NCBI GenBank assembly: GCA_964412845.1
Contig: CAYPQM010000020.1
Location: forward strand, 1 to 51,810
From: JAWWPY01 sp964412845
Lineage (GTDB): Bacteria; Actinomycetota; Actinomycetes; Streptosporangiales; Streptosporangiaceae
DNA: 51,810 bases
Direction: 5' to 3'
Shown here piece after piece: positions 23,892 to 32,570 of the stretch. Below the pieces are notes generated by a model. It was not told where the DNA came from, did not search any database, and saw nothing but the letters and a program-made list of their open reading frames with translations. Numbering within the stretch: the first letter of the stretch is position 1; the number at the start of each line of letters is the position of its first letter. Made by a program: the position numbers and the translations under genes.

Positions 23892-25880
23892 ATGCCGCAA
23901 GTCACACGGCTGCGTGTGGTCTGTGCCGCGGTGGCCACCGGGGCGCTCACGCTCGGCGGGCTGGCCACAGCCACGGCCGCGCAGGCGTCGAACCCCCGGT
24001 CGGCCATCGCCGGCACCCATCCCGCCTGGGCCGTCTCGGCCAAGCGGGTCGCCGCGGTCACTACCGGGACCGTGACCGCGCGGGTCTACCTGGCCGGCCA
24101 CGACCGGGCCGGCCTGGCCAGCTACGCCGCTGCCGTCTCCACCCCCGGCAACGCGCTGTACCATCACTACCTCTCGCCGGCCCAAGCCAGGGCGCAGTTC
24201 GCGCCCAGCAGTGCGCAGGTCACCGCCGTGCGGTCCTGGCTCACGTCAGCCGGGCTGAGCGTCACCGCCGTCAGCGACAGCGGCGTGGTGGGCGGTTACA
24301 TCGCCGTGCGGGGGTCGGTCGCCGCGGCCAGCAAGGCGTTCGGCGTGACCTTCGGCACCTACCGGGCCCCGGGCGGCCGGCATGACCGCGCACCCGGTCA
24401 GGTTGCGACCACGCCAGCGTCGCTGGGCAACGCCGTGCTGGCGGTTTCCGGCCTGGACACCGGCAGCCACCTGATGAAGCCGGCCCTGCCGCCGCCCGAC
24501 CCGAACTACTGGGTCGCGCCGCCCTGCTCCACCTACTATGCCCAGAAGATCGCCACCACCGAGCCGACCGCCTACGGCAAGCACCAGCCGTGGACGAACT
24601 GCGGCTACACCCCCAGACAGATCCGGGGTGCTTACGGGGTCACCGCATCGGGCATGACCGGCAAGGGCCAGAGCGTCGCGATCGTCGACGCCTACCGCTC
24701 CCCGACCATGCTGGCCGACGCCAACTCGTACGCGAAGGCCACCGGCGACAAGCCGTTCCGGGCCGGCCAGTACAAGCAGTACCTGCCATCGACCTTCACC
24801 GAGGCGGACGTGTGCGGCGCGTCGGGCTGGTATGGCGAGGAGACGCTGGATGTCGAGTCCGTGCACGGGCAGGCGCCCGACGCCAATGTTCGCTACGTCG
24901 GCGCGGCCAGCTGTGAGGACACCGACCTCGCCGCAGCACTGGCACTCATCGTCAACAAGCACCTGGCCAGTATCGTGAGCAACTCCTACGGCGAGCCGGC
25001 CCAGTACTCCACGACGAACGCTCTCTACGACACCATTTTCATGGTCGGCGCGGCCGAGGGGATCGGCTTCTACTTCTCCTCCGGCGACAGCGGCTACGAA
25101 GGTCCCGGTGAAGACCCGGCCTCGTCCGGGGACCAGGTTGACTACCCCACGTCCAGCCCATGGGTCACCGGGGTCGGCGGCACCAGCCTGGCCATCGGGA
25201 AGACCAATAACTACGAGTTCGAGACCTCCTGGGGCACCATGAACGACCCCCTGGCCGCGAACGGCACGTCCTGGACCGCCGCGCCGCCTGGCACCTATCC
25301 GGATGACTACGACGGTTCCGGCGGCGGCGGCGTGAGCACCGAGTACCCGCAGCCCTTCTACCAGAAGGGTGTCGTGCCCAATAGCCTGTCCCAGAACCCG
25401 CCCACCGGGCCATCCAGCACGAAGTACCGCGTGGTTCCGGATGTGTCGGCGCTCGCGGACCCGAGCACCGGGTTCCTGGTCGGGCAGACCACCTTGCAGC
25501 CGAACGGGACGACGTACGCCTTCTCGCTCAGCAGGATCGGCGGGACCAGCCTGGCCAGCCCGACCTTCGCCGGCATCGAGGCCGACGCCCAGCAGGCCGC
25601 CGGGCACCCGCTCGGCTTCGCCAACCCGGTGATCTACGCCAGGTACGGCACCCGCGCCTACCGCGACGTGACCGACCACCCGGCCGGCCAGCCGCACAAC
25701 CTGGCCGAGGTCCGCAACAACTACACCGACCCATCCACCAAGACGGGCCCGCTTCTCACCTACCTGCGGACCTTGGGCATCAACGGCGAGGGCGCTGACG
25801 CCCTGCCGGCCGTCAAGGGCTACGACGACGCCACCGGCGTCGGCTCACCCCGGGACTACATCCAGTCCTTCGAGCACTAG
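23892..25880 (+). CDS. secreted S53 family peptidase (sedolisin/kumamolisin type), copy 2
   Basis: A 662-aa paralogue of the preceding gene with the same layout: signal peptide (residues 1-31), pro-domain (about 60-190) and catalytic domain. Catalytic residues are E316 and D320 (GEETLDVE), D399 (SSGDSG) and S553 (GGTSLASPTF). By eye the two proteins agree along their whole length, least in the N-terminal pro-domain and in the loop around residues 495-512. The C-terminal part is nearly identical even at silent positions. I start at the ATG at 23892, aligned with the paralogue and 7 nt from AAGGA; an ATG two codons earlier is too close to that site. A secreted acid protease is the likely product. 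Confidence 0.95.
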   Translation: MPQVTRLRVVCAAVATGALTLGGLATATAAQASNPRSAIAGTHPAWAVSAKRVAAVTTGTVTARVYLAGHDRAGLASYAAAVSTPGNALYHHYLSPAQARAQFAPSSAQVTAVRSWLTSAGLSVTAVSDSGVVGGYIAVRGSVAAASKAFGVTFGTYRAPGGRHDRAPGQVATTPASLGNAVLAVSGLDTGSHLMKPALPPPDPNYWVAPPCSTYYAQKIATTEPTAYGKHQPWTNCGYTPRQIRGAYGVTASGMTGKGQSVAIVDAYRSPTMLADANSYAKATGDKPFRAGQYKQYLPSTFTEADVCGASGWYGEETLDVESVHGQAPDANVRYVGAASCEDTDLAAALALIVNKHLASIVSNSYGEPAQYSTTNALYDTIFMVGAAEGIGFYFSSGDSGYEGPGEDPASSGDQVDYPTSSPWVTGVGGTSLAIGKTNNYEFETSWGTMNDPLAANGTSWTAAPPGTYPDDYDGSGGGGVSTEYPQPFYQKGVVPNSLSQNPPTGPSSTKYRVVPDVSALADPSTGFLVGQTTLQPNGTTYAFSLSRIGGTSLASPTFAGIEADAQQAAGHPLGFANPVIYARYGTRAYRDVTDHPAGQPHNLAEVRNNYTDPSTKTGPLLTYLRTLGINGEGADALPAVKGYDDATGVGSPRDYIQSFEH

Positions 25881-25891
25881 CCGCAGCATGC

Positions 25892-25931
25892 GACGGCGGG
25901 GACGGCCCACACCAGGGCCGTCCCCGCCGTC
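25892..25931. terminator. bidirectional hairpin between S53 copy 2 and adenosine kinase
   Basis: A perfect 17-bp stem (GACGGCGGGGACGGCCC with its complement) has a 6-nt loop and is followed by TT. It lies between convergent genes, so it can serve both directions. Confidence 0.8.
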
Positions 25932-25985
25932 TTGGCCCGGCCCGAGATGTCCCGGACCGTCAGGTTCGGGCCGAGCCGCCAGGCG

Positions 25986-26960
25986 TCAGCCGTAGCAGGC
26001 GGCCACCTCGGCCGCGGCGGTCTCCCCGTAGGTGGTGGCCAGCCGCTCGGCCAGCGATCCCGGCTTGAGCTCGTACTCCTGCGTGCCCACGGTCTCCAGC
26101 ACGTGCACCGCGAGCATGTTGCCAAGCTGCGCCGCGCGCTCCAGGGACAGGCCCCAGCCCACCGCGGCGAGAAAACCGGCCCGAAACGCGTCCCCGGTGC
26201 CGGTCGGGTCCGCCATCCGGATCTCCGGCACCGGGCCGATCGCCTGCAGCGGCTCGCCGCGGCGCTCCACCCTGGCTCCCGCGGGGCCAAGCGTGGTCAC
26301 CCGGACCCCCACCCGGTCCAGGATCTGCGCGCCGCTCCACCCGCTCTTGCGCTCGATCAGCGCTTCCTCGTACTCGTTGCAGAACAGGTACGCCGCCCCC
26401 GCTACCAGCGCGCGCACCTCCTGGTCGCCGAGCCGCGGCAACTGCTGGGACAGGTCGGCGGCGAACGGGATGCCCAGGGCCTGGCACTCCGCGGTGCGCG
26501 AGATCATCGCGGCCGGGTCACTCGCCCCGATCAGGACCAGGTCCAGCCCGCCCGCCCGCCCGGCGAGCGGCGCGAGCTCGATCTCGGCATCCTCGCTCAT
26601 CGCGCCCGGGTAGAACGAGGCGATCTGGTTGCCGTCCGAGTCGGTGGTGCAGATGAAGCGCGCGGTGTGCGCGGTAGTGGACACACGGACGCCGCCGCAG
26701 TCCACCCCATGTGCCGCCAGCCACTCGCGGTACGGGGCGAAGTCGGCCCCCACGGCACCGATGAGCAGCGGGCTGAGCCCGAGCACGCCGAGCCCGAAGG
26801 CGATGTTCGCGGCGACCCCGCCACGCCGGATGTCCAGCCGGTCCACCAGGAAGGACAGCGAGACCCGGTCCATTTTTTCCGGTATGAAGTGCTCGACGAA
26901 ACGGCCGGGGAACGTCATCAGGTGGTCGGTCGCTATGGACCCGGTGATGGCTATGCGCAC
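25986..26960 (-). CDS. adoK: adenosine kinase (PfkB/ribokinase family, AdoK type)
   Basis: Phosphorylates adenosine to AMP for purine salvage in the cytoplasm; 324 aa, the normal length. The N-terminus ITGSIATDHLMTFPGRF and the SLSFLVD and RRGGVAANIAFGLGVLG segments are those of mycobacterial AdoK. DSDGNQIASFYPGAMSEDAEI also matches. The catalytic Asp and anion hole lie in DPTGTGDAFRAGFL, and the C-terminal LETVGTQEYEL is conserved. The gene sits next to erpA in both mycobacteria and this window, which supports the assignment. Start ATG at 26960. It runs in the same direction as erpA, 97 bp downstream of it. Confidence 0.9.
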   Translation of the reverse strand: MRIAITGSIATDHLMTFPGRFVEHFIPEKMDRVSLSFLVDRLDIRRGGVAANIAFGLGVLGLSPLLIGAVGADFAPYREWLAAHGVDCGGVRVSTTAHTARFICTTDSDGNQIASFYPGAMSEDAEIELAPLAGRAGGLDLVLIGASDPAAMISRTAECQALGIPFAADLSQQLPRLGDQEVRALVAGAAYLFCNEYEEALIERKSGWSGAQILDRVGVRVTTLGPAGARVERRGEPLQAIGPVPEIRMADPTGTGDAFRAGFLAAVGWGLSLERAAQLGNMLAVHVLETVGTQEYELKPGSLAERLATTYGETAAAEVAACYG

Positions 26961-27057
26961 GGCGGCACTCTAGGCCATGACAGCGGGCAGCCGTACATCG
27001 CGGCCGGGGACTGGCCCAGCCCCCGGCCGCCCGGGTACCTGCGCCCGGCGCTCCTGC

Positions 27058-27408
27058 TCAGTGGAAGGAGTCGCCGCACGCGCAGGAACCTGACGCGTTC
27101 GGGTTGTCGATCGTGAAGCCCTGCTTCTCGATCGTGTCCACGAAGTCGATGGACGCACCTGACAGGTACGGAGCGCTCATCTTGTCGGTCACCACGTGCA
27201 CGCCGCTGAAGTCGGTGTCGACGTCGCCGTCCATCTCGCGCTCGTCGAAGTACAGCTGGTAGCGCAGCCCCGAGCAGCCACCCGGCTGCACCGCGATGCG
27301 CAGCCGCAGATCGTCGCGGCCTTCCTGCTCCAGCAGGGCCGCCACCTTGGTCGCCGCGGCGTCGGTGAGGATGACACCCTGGGCTGTTGACTGGTCCTGA
27401 ACCGTCAT
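27058..27408 (-). CDS. erpA: iron-sulfur cluster insertion protein (HesB/IscA/ErpA family)
   Basis: A-type carrier that passes Fe-S clusters to target enzymes; 116 aa. The three ligand cysteines are C45 (GGCSGLRY), C109 and C111 (SCACGDSF), the complete family pattern. The N-terminus ILTDAAATKVAALLEQEGRDDLRLRI is typical. It is convenient for the many iron-sulfur and respiratory proteins nearby, including the Rieske subunit, though no direct link is shown. It lies upstream of adoK on the same strand, the conserved actinobacterial order. Start ATG at 27408. Confidence 0.94.
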   Translation of the reverse strand: MTVQDQSTAQGVILTDAAATKVAALLEQEGRDDLRLRIAVQPGGCSGLRYQLYFDEREMDGDVDTDFSGVHVVTDKMSAPYLSGASIDFVDTIEKQGFTIDNPNASGSCACGDSFH

Positions 27409-27504
27409 AAGTGCTAGCTCCCACGTCGGATTACCGCCGCCTGCGCGGCGCTTACTGGTCCTGCGCTGACAAACTCTCCAGTCACAACCATAAGCTGTCC
27501 GCGG

Positions 27505-28356
27505 TCATTCCGGGGCGGGCCGGCGGCCGGTAACCTCGCTGGCCGATGCCTGGCCGGTCGGCACGAAGGCGAAGCCGCCGGTGCTGGTCTCGCTGCCATC
27601 GGGCCGGATGAGGTAGCCATCGTAGGACTCCAGGGCAGCGATCGCCTCCAGCGCGGCGTCCCCGCCCACGGCCAGGGCAGTGGCCAGGGCGTCAGCCAGC
27701 GCGAGGCTGGGCCCGGTGACGGTGGCCGACACGGCCCGGCGGCCAGGCAGGCCGGTGCGGGGATCAATGAGGTGAGCCCCGCGCTCGTAAGTCCCTGACG
27801 TGGCGACCGCGGCGCGCACCTCCACGATCGCGGCGAGCGCGGCCGCCCGCCACGGGTGGCGGATGCCGGCCCGCCACCGCTGTCCCGGGGCCGGGGCGCC
27901 GAACGCGGCCAGGTCACCGCCGCCGTTCACCATGGCGGCGGGCAGGCCGGCCTGGCGTAGCACGGCCAGCGCCCCATCCACCGCCCATCCCTTCACCAGC
28001 CCGGTCGGGTCGTAGCCGCCGGGCATGGCCCACGGATCGAACCACCCGCCGGACGCTTCCCGGGCGGCCCGGCACAGCGCCGCCACCTCGGCCACGGCTG
28101 CTGGCAGCGGCCCGGGCTGCGCTGCGCCGCGGCGCAGCCGGCTCACCGGGCTCCGCGGGTCCCAGGTGCTGAACACCGCGTTGGCGCGGTGCAGGACAGC
28201 CCGGGCCGCGTCCAGCGCGGACCACAGCTCCGCCTCCGGCAGATCACCCGGCAGGACCGCGAACGAAACGACCGTGCCCATGACCGGCTCGGCGTGCGCC
28301 AGCACGGGCCGCACCGGCAGGCCCGCCCGGGATGGTGCCGCGCCGCTGCCGCTCAC
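27505..28356 (-). CDS. apbE: FAD:protein FMN transferase (ApbE)
   Basis: Attaches FMN covalently to a Thr or Ser of target proteins through a phosphodiester bond, using FAD. The 283-aa length is close to the short actinobacterial forms. Conserved parts are EPVMGTVVSF, the FDPWAMPGGYDPTGLVKGWA region, MVNGGGDLAAFG, and a metal-binding segment around TGPSLALADALATAL. No clear signal peptide is present, so it may act inside the cell. Its start overlaps the stop of the FMN-binding-domain gene by 4 bp, so enzyme and likely target are translationally coupled. The upstream gene encodes a ferric-reductase-like membrane flavoprotein. Confidence 0.9.
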   Translation of the reverse strand: MSGSGAAPSRAGLPVRPVLAHAEPVMGTVVSFAVLPGDLPEAELWSALDAARAVLHRANAVFSTWDPRSPVSRLRRGAAQPGPLPAAVAEVAALCRAAREASGGWFDPWAMPGGYDPTGLVKGWAVDGALAVLRQAGLPAAMVNGGGDLAAFGAPAPGQRWRAGIRHPWRAAALAAIVEVRAAVATSGTYERGAHLIDPRTGLPGRRAVSATVTGPSLALADALATALAVGGDAALEAIAALESYDGYLIRPDGSETSTGGFAFVPTGQASASEVTGRRPAPE

Positions 28357-28853
28357 TTGAAGTGCAGCTTGTCCAGGGCCGCCTGGACGGACAGGGCGTA
28401 GGCCTGGCTGGTGTAGGTCGCCCCGGACACGGCGTTGATATTTGCGCTTTGCGCCGCGAGCACCTCACGGCGGAGCAGGGGGATGACCTGGCTGGCGAGC
28501 TGCTGGGAGTACTGCTCGGCGGTCCTGATGACCGGCAGCTGGACATCCGTGATGCGGCCCGCGCTGACCGTGACCCGGGCCGTCAGCTCGCCGTAGCCGT
28601 ACTGCTCGATGGGCCCCGTGGCGCGGCCGGCCGCCGCGGTGGCCGGCGCCCGGGAGCTGGCGGCCGGGGTGGCCGCGGACCGGGCCCCCGGCGCGGAGGC
28701 GGCGGGACCTGCCGCGGGGACACTGGCCCGGGCGGCGGCGGTCGGGCCCGCCGCCGCGCCCAGCGCGTTCGCCGAGGCCGGCCGGTGGAAACCGAGCACC
28801 CCCAGGAAACCAGCCACAGCCCCGGCCAGGACCAGCCACGGTGCCGTCTTCAT
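28353..28853 (-). CDS. FMN-binding domain protein, likely ApbE flavinylation target
   Basis: A 166-aa membrane-anchored or exported protein. An N-terminal hydrophobic segment (residues 5-21) is followed by a 55-residue Ala/Pro-rich linker and an FMN-binding domain (about 82-166). NAVSGATYTS contains the SGAT motif, in which T146 would carry the FMN. The ATG at 28853 has GGGGAG 7 nt upstream; an in-frame Met 12 codons earlier is less likely. It sits between the membrane reductase (16 bp upstream) and apbE (overlap). It probably passes electrons at the outer face, but the acceptor is unknown. Confidence 0.88.
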   Translation of the reverse strand: MKTAPWLVLAGAVAGFLGVLGFHRPASANALGAAAGPTAAARASVPAAGPAASAPGARSAATPAASSRAPATAAAGRATGPIEQYGYGELTARVTVSAGRITDVQLPVIRTAEQYSQQLASQVIPLLRREVLAAQSANINAVSGATYTSQAYALSVQAALDKLHFK

Positions 28854-28869
28854 GCGTGTTCTCCCCGGA

Positions 28870-30273
28870 TCAGAGGGCGAATGCCTCATGGTGGATAGCG
28901 TCGGGCGGAACGCCCAGGTTCGCGGCGACGTCGACGATGGCAGCGACGAACCCTTCCGGCCCGCACACGTACACGTCGCGGTGCTTCAGGTCAGGGACGA
29001 GCCGGGGCAGCGAAACCTCGTCGATGGCGGCCTGCTCCCGGGAGCCGATCAGCTCGTGGATCTGGCCACGGCGCTGCCGCACCAGCTCGGTGACCTCAGC
29101 GTGCAGCACGAGGTCCTCGGGCCGGCCCGCCCGGAGCAGGACGACCGGCGCCGCGCTGCGCGGCAGGTCTTCCAGCAGCGCCCGCAGCGCGGTCACGCCG
29201 ATCCCCGCCGCGACCAGCAGCGCCCTGGGCCGCTGCTGGGCGTACCGGGTGAAAGTCCCGTACGGGCCTTCGATGGCAACCCTGGTGCCGGGCCGGAGGC
29301 GGGCCAGGGATCTCGAATGATCTCCCCGCCCTTTGACCGTCAGCCGCAGGTACGGCGGCTGGGGCAGCGCGGACAGCGAGTACGGATGCGCCTGCCACCA
29401 CATGCCCGGGGCGAGGAATCTCCAGCAGAAGAACTGGCCGCCCGATACCGCCAGCCGGTCGAGATGGCGGCCGGTGCAGATCACCGACACCACGCCCGGT
29501 CCTTCCGGCTGTACCTCGGTGACCGTGAGACGGTGGCGCACGCTCCTGACCGCAGGCAGGCCGACCCGGTAGCAGAGCACCAGCCCGGCACTGCCCGCCC
29601 ACGCCGCCGACCACACGACCTGGGTGAGCGGGTGCCCGACGAACGACGGGCCGAGCACGATGACGTGGGCGAAGGAGATGGCGAGGGCGAGGTACATCCA
29701 GAGGTGAATCAGCCACCAGGTTTCCCGGCGGAGACGCCGCCGCAGGGCGCGGTAGGAGATGACGCCAATCAGGCACATCAAGGCGAGCCCGGCCGTAGCG
29801 GTAAGCATGTCCGGGTACTTGGTGAGCAGCGTGCCTGTCTCATGCCAGACGCCCGTCCTGGCCGCCTGCGCGTAACCCACCGTGAGCAGCAGGGCATGGG
29901 CGGCCAGCAGGCTGATCGGCCAGGGCGCGATCGCCCGGTGCCAGCGCAGCAGGCCGTCCTGGCCCGCGACGCGCTCGATGAACGGGATGCGGCTCACCAA
30001 CAGGACCATCATCAGGGCCAGGTATGTGCCGACCAGCCCGGTGAGGCTGCCCGCGAAGGTGAGCAGGCCGCCGGGCGCCGAGAGCTGGCTGGCGGTTTCG
30101 CTGGTGACCGCGAGGGCCGTCGTGGCCCCGAGGCCGGCCCCCGCCACGACGAGGGCCGCCCGGGCCAGGGCAGGCCGCGGCCGGGGGCTGGCCGGTGCCC
30201 GGACCGCCTTCCGCTTCCGGTTGCGGGCGGCTGACGATGGCGGGACGCCGAAGCTGACCGGCGGGGAACTCAT
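28870..30273 (-). CDS. ferric-reductase-like transmembrane flavoprotein
   Basis: A 467-aa membrane oxidoreductase. About seven hydrophobic segments (residues 38-225) form a ferric-reductase-like heme domain with His residues in WHRAIAPWPISLLAAHALLL and WWLIHLWMYLALAISFAHVI. A ferredoxin-NADP reductase module follows (about 250-467). It contains the FAD-binding HPYSLSALP (RxYS-like, with His for Arg) and EGPYGTFTR, and the NAD(P)H-binding VAAGIGVTALRALLEDL and VYVCGPEGFV. It should carry electrons from NAD(P)H across the membrane. The downstream FMN-binding protein and ApbE suggest that electrons go to a covalently bound FMN on the outer face. Start ATG at 30273. Confidence 0.88.
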   Translation of the reverse strand: MSSPPVSFGVPPSSAARNRKRKAVRAPASPRPRPALARAALVVAGAGLGATTALAVTSETASQLSAPGGLLTFAGSLTGLVGTYLALMMVLLVSRIPFIERVAGQDGLLRWHRAIAPWPISLLAAHALLLTVGYAQAARTGVWHETGTLLTKYPDMLTATAGLALMCLIGVISYRALRRRLRRETWWLIHLWMYLALAISFAHVIVLGPSFVGHPLTQVVWSAAWAGSAGLVLCYRVGLPAVRSVRHRLTVTEVQPEGPGVVSVICTGRHLDRLAVSGGQFFCWRFLAPGMWWQAHPYSLSALPQPPYLRLTVKGRGDHSRSLARLRPGTRVAIEGPYGTFTRYAQQRPRALLVAAGIGVTALRALLEDLPRSAAPVVLLRAGRPEDLVLHAEVTELVRQRRGQIHELIGSREQAAIDEVSLPRLVPDLKHRDVYVCGPEGFVAAIVDVAANLGVPPDAIHHEAFAL

Positions 30274-30382
30274 GGCCGAAGCCTGACGCCGGAAACTGCT
30301 CGTTCGGTGAAGAGTTCCGCTGCGTTTCGTATGGATAGCCGGCCAACAAGCTGAAGGGGCCGGCTACCAGCGGGCGGTAAGC

Positions 30383-30475
30383 CCGCAGGCCGGGATGGGA
30401 GCCCCGCAGGCCGGGATGGGAGCCCTTAAAGGCCGGGGTGGGAGCCTTAGGCCGGGGGGCCCTTACAGGCCGGGC
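30383..30475. repeat. imperfect tandem repeat of about 20 bp
   Basis: About four units of CAGGCCGGGATGGGAGCCCC, the last ones degenerate, lie between the reductase start and the end of pspAB. The last unit includes the pspAB stop codon. The units contain no strong inverted repeat. Confidence 0.75.
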
Positions 30476-31035
30476 GCGCCCCAGACCGGGAACCAGCGGC
30501 TGAGGTCAGGCTCGATCTTCAGGTCCGAGCCGAGCTGGCCGCGCACCTGGAGCTCAAGCGCGTTGTCCCGGTGCTCTCCCTCCAGGGGCGCGAAGGGGTA
30601 GAACGTGCCGCGCTTGAAGAGGTAGACGATGGCGAGCCGCCGGCCGGAGTCGTCGCGGAAGCCGACCAGCGTGCACAGCAACTGCGGGCCGAAACCGCCG
30701 TCCACCAGCGACGAGTTCACCGCGTGCAGGTCGGTGACCAGCGCCTCGACGTCATCGTCGGAGTGACGGCAGACCAGCCAGGTGTAGGAGTAGGAGTCCG
30801 TGGTGACCTCGACCGGGGAGGTTCCCGAGCCCATGTCGAGCAGGGCCCGGACATCCTTCTCGATGTCGCTGAACGCCCGGCCCTCGGCGGCCCGGAAGCA
30901 GACCGAGCCGGCCCCGGTCGGCCGGAACGAGGCAGCGGCATCCAGCGTGATAGCCGCGGTCGGCAATGCGAACAGCGCGTCCAGCTTGGGCTGGGCCGGC
31001 TTGGTCCGGCCCAGCAGCGTGTCCAGGAATCCCAC
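30463..31035 (-). CDS. pspAB: PspA-associated protein PspAB
   Basis: A 190-aa soluble protein known only from actinobacterial Psp loci. The N-terminus MGFLDTLLGRTKPAQPKLDALFALPTA and the C-terminal DLKIEPDLSRWFPVWGAPGL-like end (motifs at about residues 1-27 and 171-190) are typical of the family. The middle has an alpha/beta pattern with VEVTTDSYSYTWLVCRHSDDD. Biochemical function is unknown; it is named for its association with PspA. The GTG start is 3 bp after the htpX stop, so the two are coupled. Its stop lies in a tandem repeat. Confidence 0.85.
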   Translation of the reverse strand: MGFLDTLLGRTKPAQPKLDALFALPTAAITLDAAASFRPTGAGSVCFRAAEGRAFSDIEKDVRALLDMGSGTSPVEVTTDSYSYTWLVCRHSDDDVEALVTDLHAVNSSLVDGGFGPQLLCTLVGFRDDSGRRLAIVYLFKRGTFYPFAPLEGEHRDNALELQVRGQLGSDLKIEPDLSRWFPVWGAPGL

Positions 31036-31038
31036 CGG

Positions 31039-32001
31039 CTACCTGGCCAGCTGCTCGGAGATCTTCGCCAGTTCGGCGAGCCTGCGCTCCAGTGACGGGT
31101 GCGTGGAGAACAGCGCCGAGAGGCTTGCTCCGGCCCCCCGCTTGGCGAAGGCCGGGGCGAAGTAGAAGGCGTTCAGCGGCTCGGCCTTGCGCAGGTCCTG
31201 GGTGGGGATCCGGGCCATCTCGCCGGTTACCTTCTGCAGCGCGCTGGCCAGTGCCGATGGCTGGCCGGTGAGCAGCGCGCCGGACCGGTCGGCGGACAGC
31301 TCACGGTACCGGGACAGCATCCGGATCAGCAGGAAGCTGATCGCGTAGACCACGATGCCGACCACCATGACGATCAGCACGACCGGCAGGGCACCGCCAT
31401 TGCTGTTGTTGTTCCCGCCGCGGCCCCGGCCGCCGCCACCGCCGAACAGTTCCGAGTAGAAAGCGAACCTGACCAGCAGGGCCGCGACGATGCCGATGAA
31501 CGAGGCGATTGTCATGACGGCCACGTCCTTGTGCGCCACATGTGACATCTCATGCGCGAGCACGCCCTCAAGCTCGCGGTCGTCCAGCCGGTCCATCAGA
31601 CTGGTGGTGACGCAGATCACGGCCTTCTTGCTGCTGCGGCCGGTGGCAAAGGCGTTCGGCATGCTGGAGCGGGCGATGGCCACCCGCGGCTTGGGCATGT
31701 CGGCGAGCGCGCAGATCCGGTCGATGATGCCGTGCAGTTCCGGCGCCTGCTCCGGGGACACCTCGACGGCACCCGCGGTACGCAGCGCGATCTTGTCGGA
31801 CCAGTAGAAAGAACCGAACCCGAGCCCCACGGCCAGCAGGACGGGGAAGAAGACGATCGCCCCGTTCGACGCATGGTGGCTTGCTTCCAGCACGAAGACC
31901 AGGGCCAGGATGAAGGCCACGAAGACGACGCCGAGCAGGAACATCGTCAGGCCCATCCGCGCGATGAGTCCCCTGTCAGGCGCATAGCGGGTCTTCGCCA
32001 T
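31039..32001 (-). CDS. htpX: membrane zinc metalloprotease HtpX
   Basis: A membrane-bound M48 protease that degrades damaged membrane proteins under envelope stress; 320 aa. The zinc site is HEMSH (H150, E151, H154) within VLAHEMSHVAHKD. Four hydrophobic segments are visible: about 17-40, 47-66, 163-180 and 208-228. A Gly/Asn-rich loop (GGGGGRGRGGNNNSNGG) lies between the last two. The third zinc ligand is likely the Glu in the YRELSADRSGALLTG segment. Start ATG at 32001. It is downstream of pspA-pspAA by 290 bp and coupled to pspAB, a fitting partner for the Psp response. Confidence 0.93.
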   Translation of the reverse strand: MAKTRYAPDRGLIARMGLTMFLLGVVFVAFILALVFVLEASHHASNGAIVFFPVLLAVGLGFGSFYWSDKIALRTAGAVEVSPEQAPELHGIIDRICALADMPKPRVAIARSSMPNAFATGRSSKKAVICVTTSLMDRLDDRELEGVLAHEMSHVAHKDVAVMTIASFIGIVAALLVRFAFYSELFGGGGGRGRGGNNNSNGGALPVVLIVMVVGIVVYAISFLLIRMLSRYRELSADRSGALLTGQPSALASALQKVTGEMARIPTQDLRKAEPLNAFYFAPAFAKRGAGASLSALFSTHPSLERRLAELAKISEQLAR

Positions 32002-32291
32002 CGCGCCGCCTCCGTTCTGCCGGCTGAACCCGGTTCAGCCAGACTCTTCCGGCTTCGCTGTCGGAGCCGTCTCTTTCCCCATTATCAGGCAGTACCCGAG
32101 CGGACCATCCGTACCAGCAAGGCGGTGTCGTCCCTCCGGCTCGCGGCCCGGATGACCAGCCGGCTCCGGTCCGGCCACCCGCGTCGCGTAGCAGATTCAG
32201 CTGCCAGTGTCGCTGCGCAACCTGGGAGCTTGCTGAGGGTTTCCGCTGAGCCAGGGCAGGCAGCCCCGCTGAGCGCCAGCGAAGGCCGCTC

Positions 32292-32570
32292 TCAGCCCGG
32301 GATGAGCCCTTCGCCGTTCAGCAGCTCGCGGACGCTGTCCATGGTCGCCTCCGCGTCCGGGAGGATCAGCGCCGAAGGCTCCAGCGCGTCGACGGGCAGC
32401 GGCGCGCCCAGCGACCGGATCCGCCCCAGCAGCGCGTCCAGGGCGGACCGGAACGCCTGCTCGTCATCAGCGTTCACCGCCGCTTCGAGCCTGGCGTCCA
32501 GAGCGTTCAGCTCGTCGCTGGCCGCGTCGTCGACCTCAAGCTGGCCCTCGCCGAGAATCCGGACGATCAT
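32292..32570 (-). CDS. pspAA: PspA-associated protein PspAA
   Basis: A 92-aa acidic protein found next to pspA in actinobacteria. It begins MIVRILGEGQLEVDDAASDELNALD and ends in SVRELLNGEGLIPG, both characteristic. Function is unknown; a partner of PspA is assumed from its fixed position. The ATG overlaps the pspA stop by 4 bp. No membrane segment. The 290-bp gap that follows before htpX (32002-32291) shows no gene and no repeat that I can name. Confidence 0.88.
   Translation of the reverse strand: MIVRILGEGQLEVDDAASDELNALDARLEAAVNADDEQAFRSALDALLGRIRSLGAPLPVDALEPSALILPDAEATMDSVRELLNGEGLIPG

Noticed and set aside
21566..25880. A single frameshifted or fused peptidase
   Set aside because: Each gene has its own signal peptide, ribosome binding site, full catalytic residues and terminator, so they are two intact genes.
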